Shown: piece after piece, positions 40,201-54,776 of the stretch | Numbering within the stretch: the stretch's first letter is position 1 | Layout of the letters: each line of letters starts with the position of its first letter | From: Auanema rhodensis | Lineage: Eukaryota > Nematoda > Chromadorea > Rhabditida > Rhabditidae | Direction of reading: 5' to 3' | Length of the DNA stretch: 64,000 bases | Assembly: GCA_964057225.1 (NCBI GenBank) | Contig: OZ059899.1 | Coordinates: forward strand, 1,240,001 to 1,304,000 | Position numbers and translations under genes: made by a program | The notes under the pieces: model-generated | What the model was told of the DNA's origin: nothing | Seen by the model: the letters and a program-made list of their open reading frames with translations, nothing else | Databases searched by the model: none

Positions 40201-41069
40201 AATCGAGGATATAAGTGTGAACTTATATCAGTTGATATCTCGGTGCATTTTTAAGCTAGCGCAAATCTGATAACACAGATCGACGCAGCTTAAAAATCCG
40301 CATCGAATGCACTATACTACATTGAGAAACGCTTAATACAAAAATTAGTTATGATCGTTTGAAAAATGATGCATTAGTGTATGTTGAGTTTCCATGTACA
40401 CTTAACATTGCTTCCAAAAACATTTTGACAAAAATTTTTTCGAAAAATTTCAAAATAATTTAGCAAAAAGTAGATGTTTTTAGATTCCATTTTTCAAGGC
40501 AAAGACGATAGACAATGTTATTCAACGAAAAAATTAATTCTTCAGGGTGAAAATCGAGGATATAAGTGTGAACTTATATCAGTTGATATCTCGGTGCATT
40601 TTTAAGCTAGCGCAAATATGATAACACAGATCGACGCAGCTTAAAAATCCGCATCGAATGCACTATACTACATTGAGAAACGCTTGATACAAAAATTAGT
40701 TATGATCGTTTGAAAAATGATGCATTAGTGTATGTTGAGTTTCCATGTACACTCAACATTGCTTCCAAAAACATTTTGACAAAAATTTTTTCGAAAAATT
40801 TCAAAATAATTTAGCAAAAAGTAGATGTTTTTGGATTCCATTTTTCAAGGCAAAGACGATAGACAATGTTATTCAACGAAAAAAGTAATTCTTCAGGGTG
40901 AAAATCGAGGATATAAGTGTGAACTTATATCAGTTGATATCTCGGTGCATTTTTAAGCTAGCGCAAATCTGATAACACAGATCGACGCAGCTTAAAAATC
41001 CGCATCGAATGCACTATACTACATTGAGAAACGCTTAATACAAAAATTAGTTATGATCGTTTGAAAAAT
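35454..41069 (+). repeat. 4-unit higher-order repeats C, C, C, E (1404 bp period)
   Basis: The order C(gtaattc), C(T36), C(T36 with aaatatgat), E appears complete at 35454-36857 and 36858-38261. It lacks its first unit at 38262-39314. An extra E unit (39315) follows, then the first three units again at 39666-40718. Two units at 40719-41069 and beyond start a further copy that fuses into block 7. The E units carry A35, C126 and mostly G198 with catcaaatgc. Confidence 0.85.
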
Positions 41070-44000
41070 GATGCATTAGTGTATGTTGAGTTTCCATGTA
41101 CACTTAACATTGCTTCCAAAAACATTTTGACAAAAATTTTTTCGAAAAATTTCAAAATAATTTAGCAAAAAGTAGATGTTTTTAGATTCCATTTTTCAAG
41201 GCAAAGACGATAGACAATGTTATTCAACGAAAAAATTAATTCTTCAGGGTGAAAATCGAGGATATAAGTGTGAACTTATATCAGTTGATATCTCGGTGCA
41301 TTTTTAAGCTACCGCAAATCTGATAACACAGATCGACGCAGCTTAAAAATCCGCATCGAATGCACTATACTACATTGAGAAACGCTTAATACACAAATTA
41401 GTTATGATCGTTTGAAAAATGATGCATTAGTGTATGTTGAGTTTCCATGTACACTCAACATTGCTTCCAAAAACATTTTGACAAAAATTTTTTCGAAAAA
41501 TTTCAAAATAATTTAGCAAAAAGTAGATGTTTTTAGATTCCATTTTTCAAGGCAAAGACGATAGACAATGTTATTCAACGAAAAAATTAATTCTTCAGGG
41601 TGAAAATCGAGAATATAAGTGTGAACTTATTTCAGTTGATATCTCGGTGCATTTTTAAGCTAGCGCAAATCTGATAACACAGATCGACGCAGCTTAAAAA
41701 TCCGCATCGAATGCACTATACTACATTGAGAAACGCTTAATACAAAAATTAGTTATGATCGTTTGAAAAATGATGCATTAGTGTATGTTGAGTTTCCATG
41801 TACACTCAACATTGCTTCCAAAAACATTTTGACAAAAATTTTTTCGAAAAATTTCAAAATAATTTAGCAAAAAGTAGATGTTTTTAAATTCCTTTTTTTA
41901 AGGCAAAGACGATGGACAATGTTATTCAACGAAAAAATTAATTCTTCAGGGTGAAAATCGAGGATATAAGTGTGAACTTATATCAGTTGATATCTCGGTG
42001 CATTTTTAAGCTACCGCAAATCTGATAACACAGATCGACGCAGCTTAAAAATCCGCATCGAATGCACTATACTACATTGAGAAACGCTTAATACACAAAT
42101 TAGTTATGATCGTTTGAAAAATGATGCATTAGTGTATGTTGAGTTTCCATGTACACTCAACATTGCTTCCAAAAACATTTTGACAAAAATTTTTTCGAAA
42201 AATTTCAAAATAATTTAGCAAAAAGTAGATGTTTTTAGATTCCATTTTTCAAGGCAAAGACGATAGACAATGTTATTCAACGAAAAAATTAATTCTTCAG
42301 GGTGAAAATCGAGAATATAAGTGTGAACTTATTTCAGTTGATATCTCGGTGCATTTTTAAGCTAGCGCAAATCTGATAACACAGATCGACGCAGCTTAAA
42401 AATCCGCATCGAATGCACTATACTACATTGAGAAACGCTTAATACAAAAATTAGTTATGATCGTTTGAAAAATGATGCATTAGTGTATGTTGAGTTTCCA
42501 TGTACACTCAACATTGCTTCCAAAAACATTTTGACAAAAATTTTTTCGAAAAATTTCAAAATAATTTAGCAAAAAGTAGATGTTTTTAGATTTCATTTTT
42601 CAAGGCAAAGACGATAGACAATGTTATTCAACGAAAAAATTAATTCTTCAGGGTGAAAATCGAGGATATAAGTGTGAACTTATATCAGTTGATATCTCGG
42701 TGCATTTTTAAGCTACCGCAAATCTGATAACACAGATCGACGCAGCTTAAAAATCCGCATCGAATGCACTATACTACATTGAGAAACGCTCAATACACAA
42801 ATTAGTTATGATCGTTTGAAAAATGATGCATTAGTGTATGTTGAGTTTCCATGTACACTCAACATTGCTTCCAAAAACATTTTGACAAAAACTTTTTCGA
42901 AAAATTTCAAAATAATTTAGCAAAAAGTAGATGTTTTCAGATTCCATTTTTCAAGGCAAAGACGATAGACAATGTTATTCAACGAAAAAATTAATTCTTC
43001 AGGGTGAAAATCGAGAATATAAGTGTGAACTTATATCAGTTGATATCTCGGTGCATTTTTAAGCTAGCGCAAATCTGATAACACAGATCGACGCAGCTTA
43101 AAAATCCGCATCGAATGCACTATACTACATTGAGAAACGCTTAATACAAAAATTAGTTATGATCGTTTGAAAAATGATGCATTAGTGTATGTTGAGTTTC
43201 CATGTACACTCAACATTGCTTCCAAAAACATTTTGACAAAAATTTTTTCGAAAAATTTCAAAATAATTTAGCAAAAAGTAGATGTTTTTAGATTTCATTT
43301 TTCAAGGCAAAGACGATAGACAATGTTATTCAACGAAAAAATTAATTCTTCAGGGTGAAAATCGAGGATATAAGTGTGAACTTATATCAGTTGATATCTC
43401 GGTGCATTTTTAAGCTAGCGCAAATCTGATAACACAGATCGACGCAGCTTAAAAATCCGCATCGAATGCACTATACTACATTGAGAAACGCTTAATACAA
43501 AAATTAGTTATGATCGTTTGAAAAACGATGCATTAGTGTATGTTGAGTTTCCATGTACACTCAACATTGCTTCCAAAAACATTTTGACAAAAATTTTTTC
43601 GAAAAGTTTCAAAATAATTTAGCAAAAAGTAGATGTTTTTAGATTCCATTTTTCAAGGCAAAGACGATAGACAATGTTATTCAACGAAAAAATTAATTCT
43701 TCAGGGTGAAAATCGAGAATATAAGTGTGAACTTATATCAGTTGATATCTCGGTGCATTTTTAAGCTAGCGCAAATCTGATAACACAGATCGACGCAGCT
43801 TAAAAATCCGCATCGAATGCACTATACTACATTGAGAAACGCTTAATACAAAAATTAGTTATGATCGTTTGAAAAATGATGCATTAGTGTATGTTGAGTT
43901 TCCATGTACACTCAACATTGCTTCCAAAAACATTTTGACAAAAATTTTTTCGAAAAATTTCAAAATAATTTAGCAAAAAGTAGATGTTTTTAAATTCCTT

Positions 44001-45983
44001 TTTTTAAGGCAAAGACGATGGACAATGTTATTCAACGAAAAAATTAATTCTTCAGGGTGAAAATCGAGGATATAAGTGTGAACTTATATCAGTTGATATC
44101 TCGGTGCATTTTTAAGCTAGCGCAAATCTGATAACACAGATCGACGCAGCTTAAAAATCCGCATCGAATGCACTATACTACATCAAGAAACGCTTGATAC
44201 AAAAATTAGTTATGATCGTTTGAAAAATGATGCATTAGTGTATGTTGAGTTTCCATGTACACTCAACATTGCTTCCAAAAACATTTTGACAAAAATTTTT
44301 TCGAAAAATTTCAAAATAATTTAGCAAAAAGTAGATGTTTTTAGATTCCATTTTTCAAGGCAAAGACGATAGACAATGTTATTCAACGAAAAAATTAAAT
44401 CTTCAGGGTGAAAATCGAGGATATAAGTGTGAACTTATATCAGTTGATATCTCGGTGCATTTTTAAGCTAGCGCAAATCTGATAACACAGATCGACGCAG
44501 CTTAAAAATCCGCATCGAATGCACTATACTACATCAAGAAACGCTTGATACAAAAATTAGTTATGATCGTTTGAAAAATGATGCATTAGTGTATGTTGAG
44601 TTTCCATGTACACTCAACATTGCTTCCAAAAACATTTTGACAAAAATTTTTTCGAAAAATTTCAAAATAATTTAGCAAAAAGTAGATGTTTTTAAATTCC
44701 TTTTTTTAAGGCAAAGACGATGGACAATGTTATTCAACGAAAAAATTAATTCTTCAGGGTGAAAATCGAGGATATAAGTGTGAACTTATATCAGTTGATA
44801 TCTCGGTGCATTTTTAAGCTAGCGCAAATCTGATAACACAGATCGACGCAGCTTAAAAATCCGCATCGAATGCACTATACTACATCAAAAAACGCTTGAT
44901 ACAAAAATTAGTTATGATCGTTTGAAAAATGATGCATTAGTGTATGTTGAGTTTCCATGTACACTCAACATTGCTTCCAAAAACATTTTGACAAAAATTT
45001 TTTCGAAAAATTTCAAAATAATTTAGCAAAAAGTAGATGTTTTTAGATTCCATTTTTCAAGGCAAAGACGATAGACAATGTTATTCAACGAAAAAATTAA
45101 TTCTTCAGGGTGAAAATCGAGGATATAAGTGTGAACTTATATCAGTTGATATCTCGGTGCATTTTTAAGCTAGCGCAAATCTGATAACACAGATCGACGC
45201 AGCTTAAAAATCCGCATCGAATGCACTATACTACATCAAAAAACGCTTGATACAAAAATTAGTTATGATCGTTTGAAAAATGATGCATTAGTGTATGTTG
45301 AGTTTCCATGTACACTCAACATTGCTTCCAAAAACATTTTGACAAAAATTTTTTCGAAAAATTTCAAAATAATTTAGCAAAAAGTAGATGTTTTTAGATT
45401 CCATTTTTCAAGGCAAAGACGATAGACAATGTTATTCAACGAAAAAATTAATTCTTCAGGGTGAAAATCGAGGATATAAGTGTGAACTTATATCAGTTGA
45501 TATCTCGGTGCATTTTTAAGCTAGCGCAAATCTGATAACACAGATCGACGCAGCTTAAAAATCCGCATCGAATGCACTATACTACATTGAGAAACGCTTA
45601 ATACACAAATTAGTTATGATCGTTTGAAAAATGATGCATTAGTGTATGTTGAGTTTCCATGTACACTCAACATTGCTTCCAAAAACATTTTGACAAAAAT
45701 TTTTTCGAAAAATTTCAAAATAATTTAGCAAAAAGTAGATGTTTTTAGATTCCATTTTTCAAGGCAAAGACGATAGACAATGTTATTCAACGAAAAAATT
45801 AATTCTTCAGGGTGAAAATCGAGGATATAAGTGTGAACTTATATCAGTTGATATCTCGGTGCATTTTTAAGCTAGCGCAAATCTGATAACACAGATCGAC
45901 GCAGCTTAAAAATCCGCATCGAATGCACTATACTACATTGAGAAACGCTTAATACACAAATTAGTTATGATCGTTTGAAAAAT
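41070..45983 (+). repeat. Block 7: first F and G units, then a return to B-C
   Basis: Fourteen units. The first eight introduce C243 (gctacc), T211 (ttatttc), the F subfamily and the G subfamily, and contain the first 5-unit C-F-G-F-C repeat (42123-43877). From 43878 the array returns to B and C units like those at 32646-34049: B, C(taaatc), B with the ATCAAA variant, then C. Two more C units precede the E units at 45984. Confidence 0.8.
42123..43877 (+). repeat. 5-unit higher-order repeat C-F-G-F-C, copy 1 (1755 bp)
   Basis: Order: C with A192 and T211; F with C243; G with C68 and C114; F; C with cgatgc at the unit start and gaaaagtttc. The same order recurs at 49494-51248, 52320-54776 (with two extra units) and 54777-56531. 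Confidence 0.85.
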
Positions 45984-48900
45984 GATGCATTAGTGTATGT
46001 TGAGTTTCCATGTACACTCAACATTGCTTCCAAAAACATTTTGACAAAAATTTTTTCGAAAAATTTCAAAATAATTTAGCAAAAAGTAGATGTTTTTAGA
46101 TTCCTTTTCTTAAGGCAAAGACGATGGACAATGTTATTCAACGAAAAAATTAATTCTTCAGGGTGAAAATCGAGGATATAGGTGTGAACTTATATCAGTT
46201 GATATCTCGGTGCATTTTTAAGCTAGCGCAAATCTGATAACACAGATCGACGCAGCTTAAAAATCCGCATCGAATGCACTATACTACATCGAGAAACGCT
46301 TGATACAAAAATTAGTTATGATCGTTTGAAAAATGATGCATTAGTGTATGTTGAGTTTCCATGTACACACAACATTGCTTCCAAAAACATTTTGACAAAA
46401 ATTTTTTCGAAAAATTTCAAAATAATTTAGCAAAAAGTAGATGTTTTTAGATTCCTTTTCTTAAGGCAAAGACGATGGACAATGTTATTCAACGAAAAAA
46501 TTAATTCTTCAGGGTGAAACTCGAGGATATAAGTGTGAACTTATATCAGTTGATATCTCGGTGCATTTTTAAGCTAGCGCAAATCTGATAACACAGATCG
46601 ACGCAGCTTAAAAATCCGCATCGAATGCACTATACTACATCAAGAAACGCTTGATACAAAAATTAGTTATGATCGTTTGAAAAATGATGCATTAGTGTAT
46701 GTTGAGTTTCCATGTACACTCAACATTGCTTCCAAAAACATTTTGACAAAAATTTTTTCGAAAAATTTCAAAATAATTTAGCAAAAAGTAGATGTTTTTA
46801 AATTCCTTTTTTTAAGGCAAAGACGATGGACAATGTTATTCAACGAAAAAATTAATTCTTCAGGGTGAAAATCGAGGATATAAGTGTGAACTTATATCAG
46901 TTGATATCTCGGTGCATTTTTAAGCTAGCGCAAATATGATAACACAGATCGACGCAGCTTAAAAATCCGCATCGAATGCACTATACTACATTGAGAAACG
47001 CTTGATACAAAAATTAGTTATGATCGTTTGAAAAATGATGCATTAGTGTATGTTGAGTTTCCATGTACACACAACATTGCTTCCAAAAACATTTTGACAA
47101 AAATTTTTTCGAAAAATTTCAAAATAATTTAGCAAAAAGTAGATGTTTTTAGATTCCTTTTCTTAAGGCAAAGACGATGGACAATGTTATTCAACGAAAA
47201 AATTAATTCTTCAGGGTGAAAATCGAGGATATAGGTGTGAACTTATATCAGTTGATATCTCGGTGCATTTTTAAGCTAGCGCAAATCTGATAACACAGAT
47301 CGACGCAGCTTAAAAATCCGCATCGAATGCACTATACTACATTGAGAAACGCTCAATACACAAATTAGTTATGATCGTTTGAAAAATGATGCATTAGTGT
47401 ATGTTGAGTTTCCATGTACACTCAACATTGCTTCCAAAAACATTTTGACAAAAATTTTTTCGAAAAATTTCAAAATAATTTAGCAAAAAGTAGATGTTTT
47501 TAGATTCCATTTTTCAAGGCAAAGACGATAGACAATGTTATTCAACGAAAAAAGTAATTCTTCAGGGTGAAAATCGAGGATATAAGTGTGAACTTATATC
47601 AGTTGATATCTCGGTGCATTTTTAAGCTAGCGCAAATCTGATAACACAGATCGACGCAGCTTAAAAATCCGCATCGAATGCACTATACTACATTGAGAAA
47701 CGCTTAATACAAAAATTAGTTATGATCGTTTGAAAAATGATGCATTAGTGTATGTTGAGTTTCCATGTACACTTAACATTGCTTCCAAAAACATTTTGAC
47801 AAAAATTTTTTCGAAAAATTTCAAAATAATTTAGCAAAAAGTAGATGTTTTTAGATTCCATTTTTCAAGGCAAAGACGATAGACAATGTTATTCAACGAA
47901 AAAATTAATTCTTCAGGGTGAAAATCGAGGATATAAGTGTGAACTTATATCAGTTGATATCTCGGTGCATTTTTAAGCTAGCGCAAATCTGATAACACAG
48001 ATCGACGCAGCTTAAAAATCCGCATCGAATGCACTATACTACATTGAGAAACGCTTAATACAAAAATTAGTTATGATCGTTTGAAAAATGATGCATTAGT
48101 GTATGTTGAGTTTCCATGTACACTTAACATTGCTTCCAAAAACATTTTGACAAAAATTTTTTCGAAAAATTTCAAAATAATTTAGCAAAAAGTAGATGTT
48201 TTTAGATTCCATTTTTCAAGGCAAAGACGATAGACAATGTTATTCAACGAAAAAATTAATTCTTCAGGGTGAAAATCGAGGATATAAGTGTGAACTTATA
48301 TCAGTTGATATCTCGGTGCATTTTTAAGCTAGCGCAAATATGATAACACAGATCGACGCAGCTTAAAAATCCGCATCGAATGCACTATACTACATTGAGA
48401 AACGCTTGATACAAAAATTAGTTATGATCGTTTGAAAAATGATGCATTAGTGTATGTTGAGTTTCCATGTACACACAACATTGCTTCCAAAAACATTTTG
48501 ACAAAAATTTTTTCGAAAAATTTCAAAATAATTTAGCAAAAAGTAGATGTTTTTAGATTCCTTTTCTTAAGGCAAAGACGATGGACAATGTTATTCAACG
48601 AAAAAATTAATTCTTCAGGGTGAAAATCGAGGATATAGGTGTGAACTTATATCAGTTGATATCTCGGTGCATTTTTAAGCTAGCGCAAATCTGATAACAC
48701 AGATCGACGCAGCTTAAAAATCCGCATCAAATGCACTATACTACATTGAGAAACGCTCAATACACAAATTAGTTATGATCGTTTGAAAAATGATGCATTA
48801 GTGTATGTTGAGTTTCCATGTACACTCAACATTGCTTCCAAAAACATTTTGACAAAAATTTTTTCGAAAAATTTCAAAATAATTTAGCAAAAAGTAGATG

Positions 48901-49142
48901 TTTTTAGATTCCATTTTTCAAGGCAAAGACGATAGACAATGTTATTCAACGAAAAAAGTAATTCTTCAGGGTGAAAATCGAGGATATAAGTGTGAACTTA
49001 TATCAGTTGATATCTCGGTGCATTTTTAAGCTAGCGCAAATCTGATAACACAGATCGACGCAGCTTAAAAATCCGCATCGAATGCACTATACTACATTGA
49101 GAAACGCTTAATACAAAAATTAGTTATGATCGTTTGAAAAAT
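45984..49142 (+). repeat. 9-unit segment, copy 2 (3159 bp)
   Basis: Copy of 34050-37208 displaced by exactly 34 units (11,934 bp), including the XhoI-creating change at 46520-46525. I noticed only about three differences, such as gtagatg against gtaaatg in the fifth unit. The units just upstream (43878-45983) also follow those upstream of copy 1 but with two extra C-type units, so the duplicated tract was longer and one side has since gained units. Confidence 0.9.
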
Positions 49143-49493
49143 GATGCATTAGTGTATGTTGAGTTTCCATGTACACTTAACATTGCTTCCAAAAACATTT
49201 TGACAAAAATTTTTTCGAAAAATTTCAAAATAATTTAGCAAAAAGTAGATGTTTTTAGATTCCATTTTTCAAGGCAAAGACGAGAGACAATGTTATTCAA
49301 CGAAAAAATTAATTCTTCAGGGTGAAAATCGAGGATATAAGTGTGAACTTATATCAGTTGATATCTCGGTGCATTTTTAAGCTACCGCAAATCTGATAAC
49401 ACAGATCGACGCAGCTTAAAAATCCGCATCGAATGCACTATACTACATTGAGAAACGCTTAATACACAAATTAGTTATGATCGTTTGAAAAAT

Positions 49494-51248
49494 GATGCAT
49501 TAGTGTATGTTGAGTTTCCATGTACACTCAACATTGCTTCCAAAAACATTTTGACAAAAATTTTTTCGAAAAATTTCAAAATAATTTAGCAAAAAGTAGA
49601 TGTTTTTAGATTCCATTTTTCAAGGCAAAGACGATAGACAATGTTATTCAACGAAAAAATTAATTCTTCAGGGTGAAAATCGAGAATATAAGTGTGAACT
49701 TATTTCAGTTGATATCTCGGTGCATTTTTAAGCTAGCGCAAATCTGATAACACAGATCGACGCAGCTTAAAAATCCGCATCGAATGCACTATACTACATT
49801 GAGAAACGCTCAATACAAAAATTAGTTATGATCGTTTGAAAAATGATGCATTAGTGTATGTTGAGTTTCCATGTACACTCAACATTGCTTCCAAAAACAT
49901 TTTGACAAAAATTTTTTCGAAAAATTTCAAAATAATTTAGCAAAAAGTAGATGTTTTTAGATTTCATTTTCCAAGGCAAAGACGATAGACAATGTTATTC
50001 AACGAAAAAATTAATTCTTCAGGGTGAAAATCGAGGATATAAGTGTGAACTTATATCAGTTGATATCTCGGTGCATTTTTAAGCTACCGCAAATCTGATA
50101 ACACAGATCGACGCAGCTTAAAAATCCGCATCGAATGCACTATACTACATTGAGAAACGCTCAATACACAAATTAGTTATGATCGTTTGAAAAATGATGC
50201 ATTAGTGTATGTTGAGTTTCCATGTACACTCAACATTGCTTCCAAAAACATTTTGACAAAAACTTTTTCGAAAAATTTCAAAATAATTTAGCAAAAAGTA
50301 GATGTTTTCAGATTCCATTTTTCAAGGCAAAGACGATAGACAATGTTATTCAACGAAAAAATTAATTCTTCAGGGTGAAAATCGAGAATATAAGTGTGAA
50401 CTTATATCAGTTGATATCTCGGTGCATTTTTAAGCTAGCGCAAATCTGATAACACAGATCGACGCAGCTTAAAAATCCGCATCGAATGCACTATACTACA
50501 TTGAGAAACGCTTAATACAAAAATTAGTTATGATCGTTTGAAAAATGATGCATTAGTGTATGTTGAGTTTCCATGTACACTCAACATTGCTTCCAAAAAC
50601 ATTTTGACAAAAATTTTTTCGAAAAATTTCAAGATAATTTAGCAAAAAGTAGATGTTTTTAGATTTCATTTTTCAAGGCAAAGACGATAGACAATGTTAT
50701 TCAACGAAAAAATTAATTCTTCAGGGTGAAAATCGAGGATATAAGTGTGAACTTATATCAGTTGATATCTCGGTGCATTTTTAAGCTAGCGCAAATCTGA
50801 TAACACAGATCGACGCAGCTTAAAAATCCGCATCGAATGCACTATACTACATTGAGAAACGCTTAATACAAAAATTAGTTATGATCGTTTGAAAAACGAT
50901 GCATTAGTGTATGTTGAGTTTCCATGTACACTCAACATTGCTTCCAAAAACATTTTGACAAAAATTTTTTCGAAAAGTTTCAAAATAATTTAGCAAAAAG
51001 TAGATGTTTTTAGATTCCATTTTTCAAGGCAAAGACGATAGACAATGTTATTCAACGAAAAAATTAATTCTTCAGGGTGAAAATCGAGAATATAAGTGTG
51101 AACTTATATCAGTTGATATCTCGGTGCATTTTTAAGCTAGCGCAAATCTGATAACACAGATCGACGCAGCTTAAAAATCCGCATCGAATGCACTATACTA
51201 CATTGAGAAACGCTTAATACAAAAATTAGTTATGATCGTTTGAAAAAT
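49494..51248 (+). repeat. 5-unit higher-order repeat, copy 2
   Basis: C (A192, T211), F (C243, ttttccaagg), G, F (caagata), C (cgatgc, gaaaagtttc). It differs from copy 1 mainly by ttttccaagg and caagata, both of which are shared with copy 3. Confidence 0.85.
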
Positions 51249-51509
51249 GATGCATTAGTGTATGTTGAGTTTCCATGTACACTCAACATTGCTTCCAAAA
51301 ACATTTTGACAAAAATTTTTTCGAAAAATTTCAAAATAATTTAGCAAAAAGTAGATGTTTTTAGATTCCATTTTTCAAGGCAAAGACGATAGACAATGTT
51401 ATTCAACGAAAAAATTAATTCTTCAGGGTGAAAATCGAGAATATAAGTGTGAACTTATTTCAGTTGATATCTCGGTGCATTTTTAAGCTAGCGCAAATCT
51501 GATAACAGA

Positions 51510-51545
51510 GATCGACGCAGCTTAAAAGATCGACGCAGCTTAAAA
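51510..51545 (+). repeat. 18-bp direct duplication within a unit
   Basis: GATCGACGCAGCTTAAAA occurs twice in tandem (51510-51527 and 51528-51545) where other units have it once. It adds 18 bp and duplicates most of the right arm of inverted repeat 3. The base two before the first copy is also changed (cacag to cagag). It is the only length change above 1 bp in the window. 18 bp is six codons and under two helical turns. Confidence 0.95.
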
Positions 51546-52319
51546 ATCCGCATCGAATGCACTATACTACATTGAGAAACGCTTAATACAAAAATTAGTT
51601 ATGATCGTTTGAAAAATGATGCATTAGTGTATGTTGAGTTTCCATGTACACTCAACATTGCTTCCAAAAACATTTTGACAAAAATTTTTTCGAAAAATTT
51701 CAAAATAATTTAGCAAAAAGTAGATGTTTTTAGATTTCATTTTTCAAGGCAAAGACGATAGACAATGTTATTCAACGAAAAAATTAATTCTTCAGGGTGA
51801 AAATCGAGGATATAAGTGTGAACTTATATCAGTTGATATCTCGGTGCATTTTTAAGCTAGCGCAAATCTGATAACACAGATCGACGCAGCTTAAAAATCC
51901 GCATCGAATGCACTATACTACATTGAGAAACGCTTAATACAAAAATTAGTTATGATTGTTTGAAAAATGATGCATTAGTGTATGTTGAGTTTCCATGTAC
52001 ACTTAACATTGCTTCCAAAAACATTTTGACAAAAATTTTTTCGAAAAATTTCAAAATAATTTAGCAAAAAGTAGATGTTTTTAGATTCCATTTTTCAAGG
52101 CAAAGACGAGAGACAATGTTATTCAACGAAAAAATTAATTCTTCAGGGTGAAAATCGAGGATATAAGTGTGAACTTATATCAGTTGATATCTCGGTGCAT
52201 TTTTAAGCTACCGCAAATCTGATAACACAGATCGACGCAGCTTAAAAATCCGCATCGAATGCACTATACTACATTGAGAAACGCTTAATACACAAATTAG
52301 TTATGATCGTTTGAAAAAT

Positions 52320-54776
52320 GATGCATTAGTGTATGTTGAGTTTCCATGTACACTCAACATTGCTTCCAAAAACATTTTGACAAAAATTTTTTCGAAAAAT
52401 TTCAAAATAATTTAGCAAAAAGTAGATGTTTTTAGATTCCATTTTTCAAGGCAAAGACGATAGACAATGTTATTCAACGAAAAAATTAATTCTTCAGGGT
52501 GAAAATCGAGAATATAAGTGTGAACTTATTTCAGTTGATATCTCGGTGCATTTTTAAGCTAGCGCAAATCTGATAACACAGATCGACGCAGCTTAAAAAT
52601 CCGCATCGAATGCACTATACTACATTGAGAAACGCTTAATACAAAAATTAGTTATGATCGTTTGAAAAATGATGCATTAGTGTATGTTGAGTTTCCATGT
52701 ACACTCAACATTGCTTCCAAAAACATTTTGACAAAAATTTTTTCGAAAAATTTCAAAATAATTTAGCAAAAAGTAGATGTTTTTAGATTTCATTTTCCAA
52801 GGCAAAGACGATAGACAATGTTATTCAACGAAAAAATTAATTCTTCAGGGTGAAAATCGAGGATATAAGTGTGAACTTATATCAGTTGATATCTCGGTGC
52901 ATTTTTAAGCTACCGCAAATCTGATAACACAGATCGACGCAGCTTAAAAATCCGCATCGAATGCACTATACTACATTGAGAAACGCTCAATACACAAATT
53001 AGTTATGATCGTTTGAAAAATGATGCATTAGTGTATGTTGAGTTTCCATGTACACTCAACATTGCTTCCAAAAACATTTTGACAAAAACTTTTTCGAAAA
53101 ATTTCAAAATAATTTAGCAAAAAGTAGATGTTTTCAGATTCCATTTTTCAAGGCAAAGACGATAGACAATGTTATTCAACGAAAAAATTAATTCTTCAGG
53201 GTGAAAATCGAGAATATAAGTGTGAACTTATATCAGTTGATATCTCGGTGCATTTTTAAGCTAGCGCAAATCTGATAACACAGATCGACGCAGCTTAAAA
53301 ATCCGCATCGAATGCACTATACTACATTGAGAAACGCTTAATACAAAAATTAGTTATGATCGTTTGAAAAATGATGCATTAGTGTATGTTGAGTTTCCAT
53401 GTACACTCAACATTGCTTCCAAAAACATTTTGACAAAAATTTTTTCGAAAAATTTCAAAATAATTTAGCAAAAAGTAGATGTTTTTAGATTTCATTTTCC
53501 AAGGCAAAGACGATAGACAATGTTATTCAACGAAAAAATTAATTCTTCAGGGTGAAAATCGAGGATATAAGTGTGAACTTATATCAGTTGATATCTCGGT
53601 GCATTTTTAAGCTACCGCAAATCTGATAACACAGATCGACGCAGCTTAAAAATCCGCATCGAATGCACTATACTACATTGAGAAACGCTCAATACACAAA
53701 TTAGTTATGATCGTTTGAAAAATGATGCATTAGTGTATGTTGAGTTTCCATGTACACTCAACATTGCTTCCAAAAACATTTTGACAAAAACTTTTTCGAA
53801 AAATTTCAGAATAATTTAGCAAAAAGTAGATGTTTTCAGATTCCATTTTTCAAGGCAAAGACGATAGACAATGTTATTCAACGAAAAAATTAATTCTTCA
53901 GGGTGAAAATCGAGAATATAAGTGTGAACTTATATCAGTTGATATCTCGGTGCATTTTTAAGCTAGCGCAAATCTGATAACACAGATCGACGCAGCTTAA
54001 AAATCCGCATCGAATGCACTATACTACATTGAGAAACGCTTAATACAAAAATTAGTTATGATCGTTTGAAAAATGATGCATTAGTGTATGTTGAGTTTCC
54101 ATGTACACTCAACATTGCTTCCAAAAACATTTTGACAAAAATTTTTTCGAAAAATTTCAAGATAATTTAGCAAAAAGTAGATGTTTTTAGATTTCATTTT
54201 TCAAGGCAAAGACGATAGACAATGTTATTCAACGAAAAAATTAATTCTTCAGGGTGAAAATCGAGGATATAAGTGTGAACTTATATCAGTTGATATCTCG
54301 GTGCATTTTTAAGCTAGCGCAAATCTGATAACACAGATCGACGCAGCTTAAAAATCCGCATCGAATGCACTATACTACATTGAGAAACGCTTAATACAAA
54401 AATTAGTTATGATCGTTTGAAAAACGATGCATTAGTGTATGTTGAGTTTCCATGTACACTCAACATTGCTTCCAAAAACATTTTGACAAAAATTTTTTCG
54501 AAAAGTTTCAAAATAATTTAGCAAAAAGTAGATGTTTTTAGATTCCATTTTTCAAGGCAAAGACGATAGACAATGTTATTCAACGAAAAAATTAATTCTT
54601 CAGGGTGAAAATCGAGAATATAAGTGTGAACTTATATCAGTTGATATCTCGGTGCATTTTTAAGCTAGCGCAAATCTGATAACACAGATCGACGCAGCTT
54701 AAAAATCCGCATCGAATGCACTATACTACATTGAGAAACGCTTAATACAAAAATTAGTTATGATCGTTTGAAAAAT
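52320..54776 (+). repeat. 5-unit higher-order repeat, copy 3, expanded to seven units
   Basis: Order C, F, G, F, G, F, C. The extra F-G pair (53373-54074) repeats the preceding F-G pair (52671-53372) including C243 and ttttccaagg, and the second G adds cagaata. This is a dimer expansion inside a pentamer, caught in one copy only. Confidence 0.85.
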
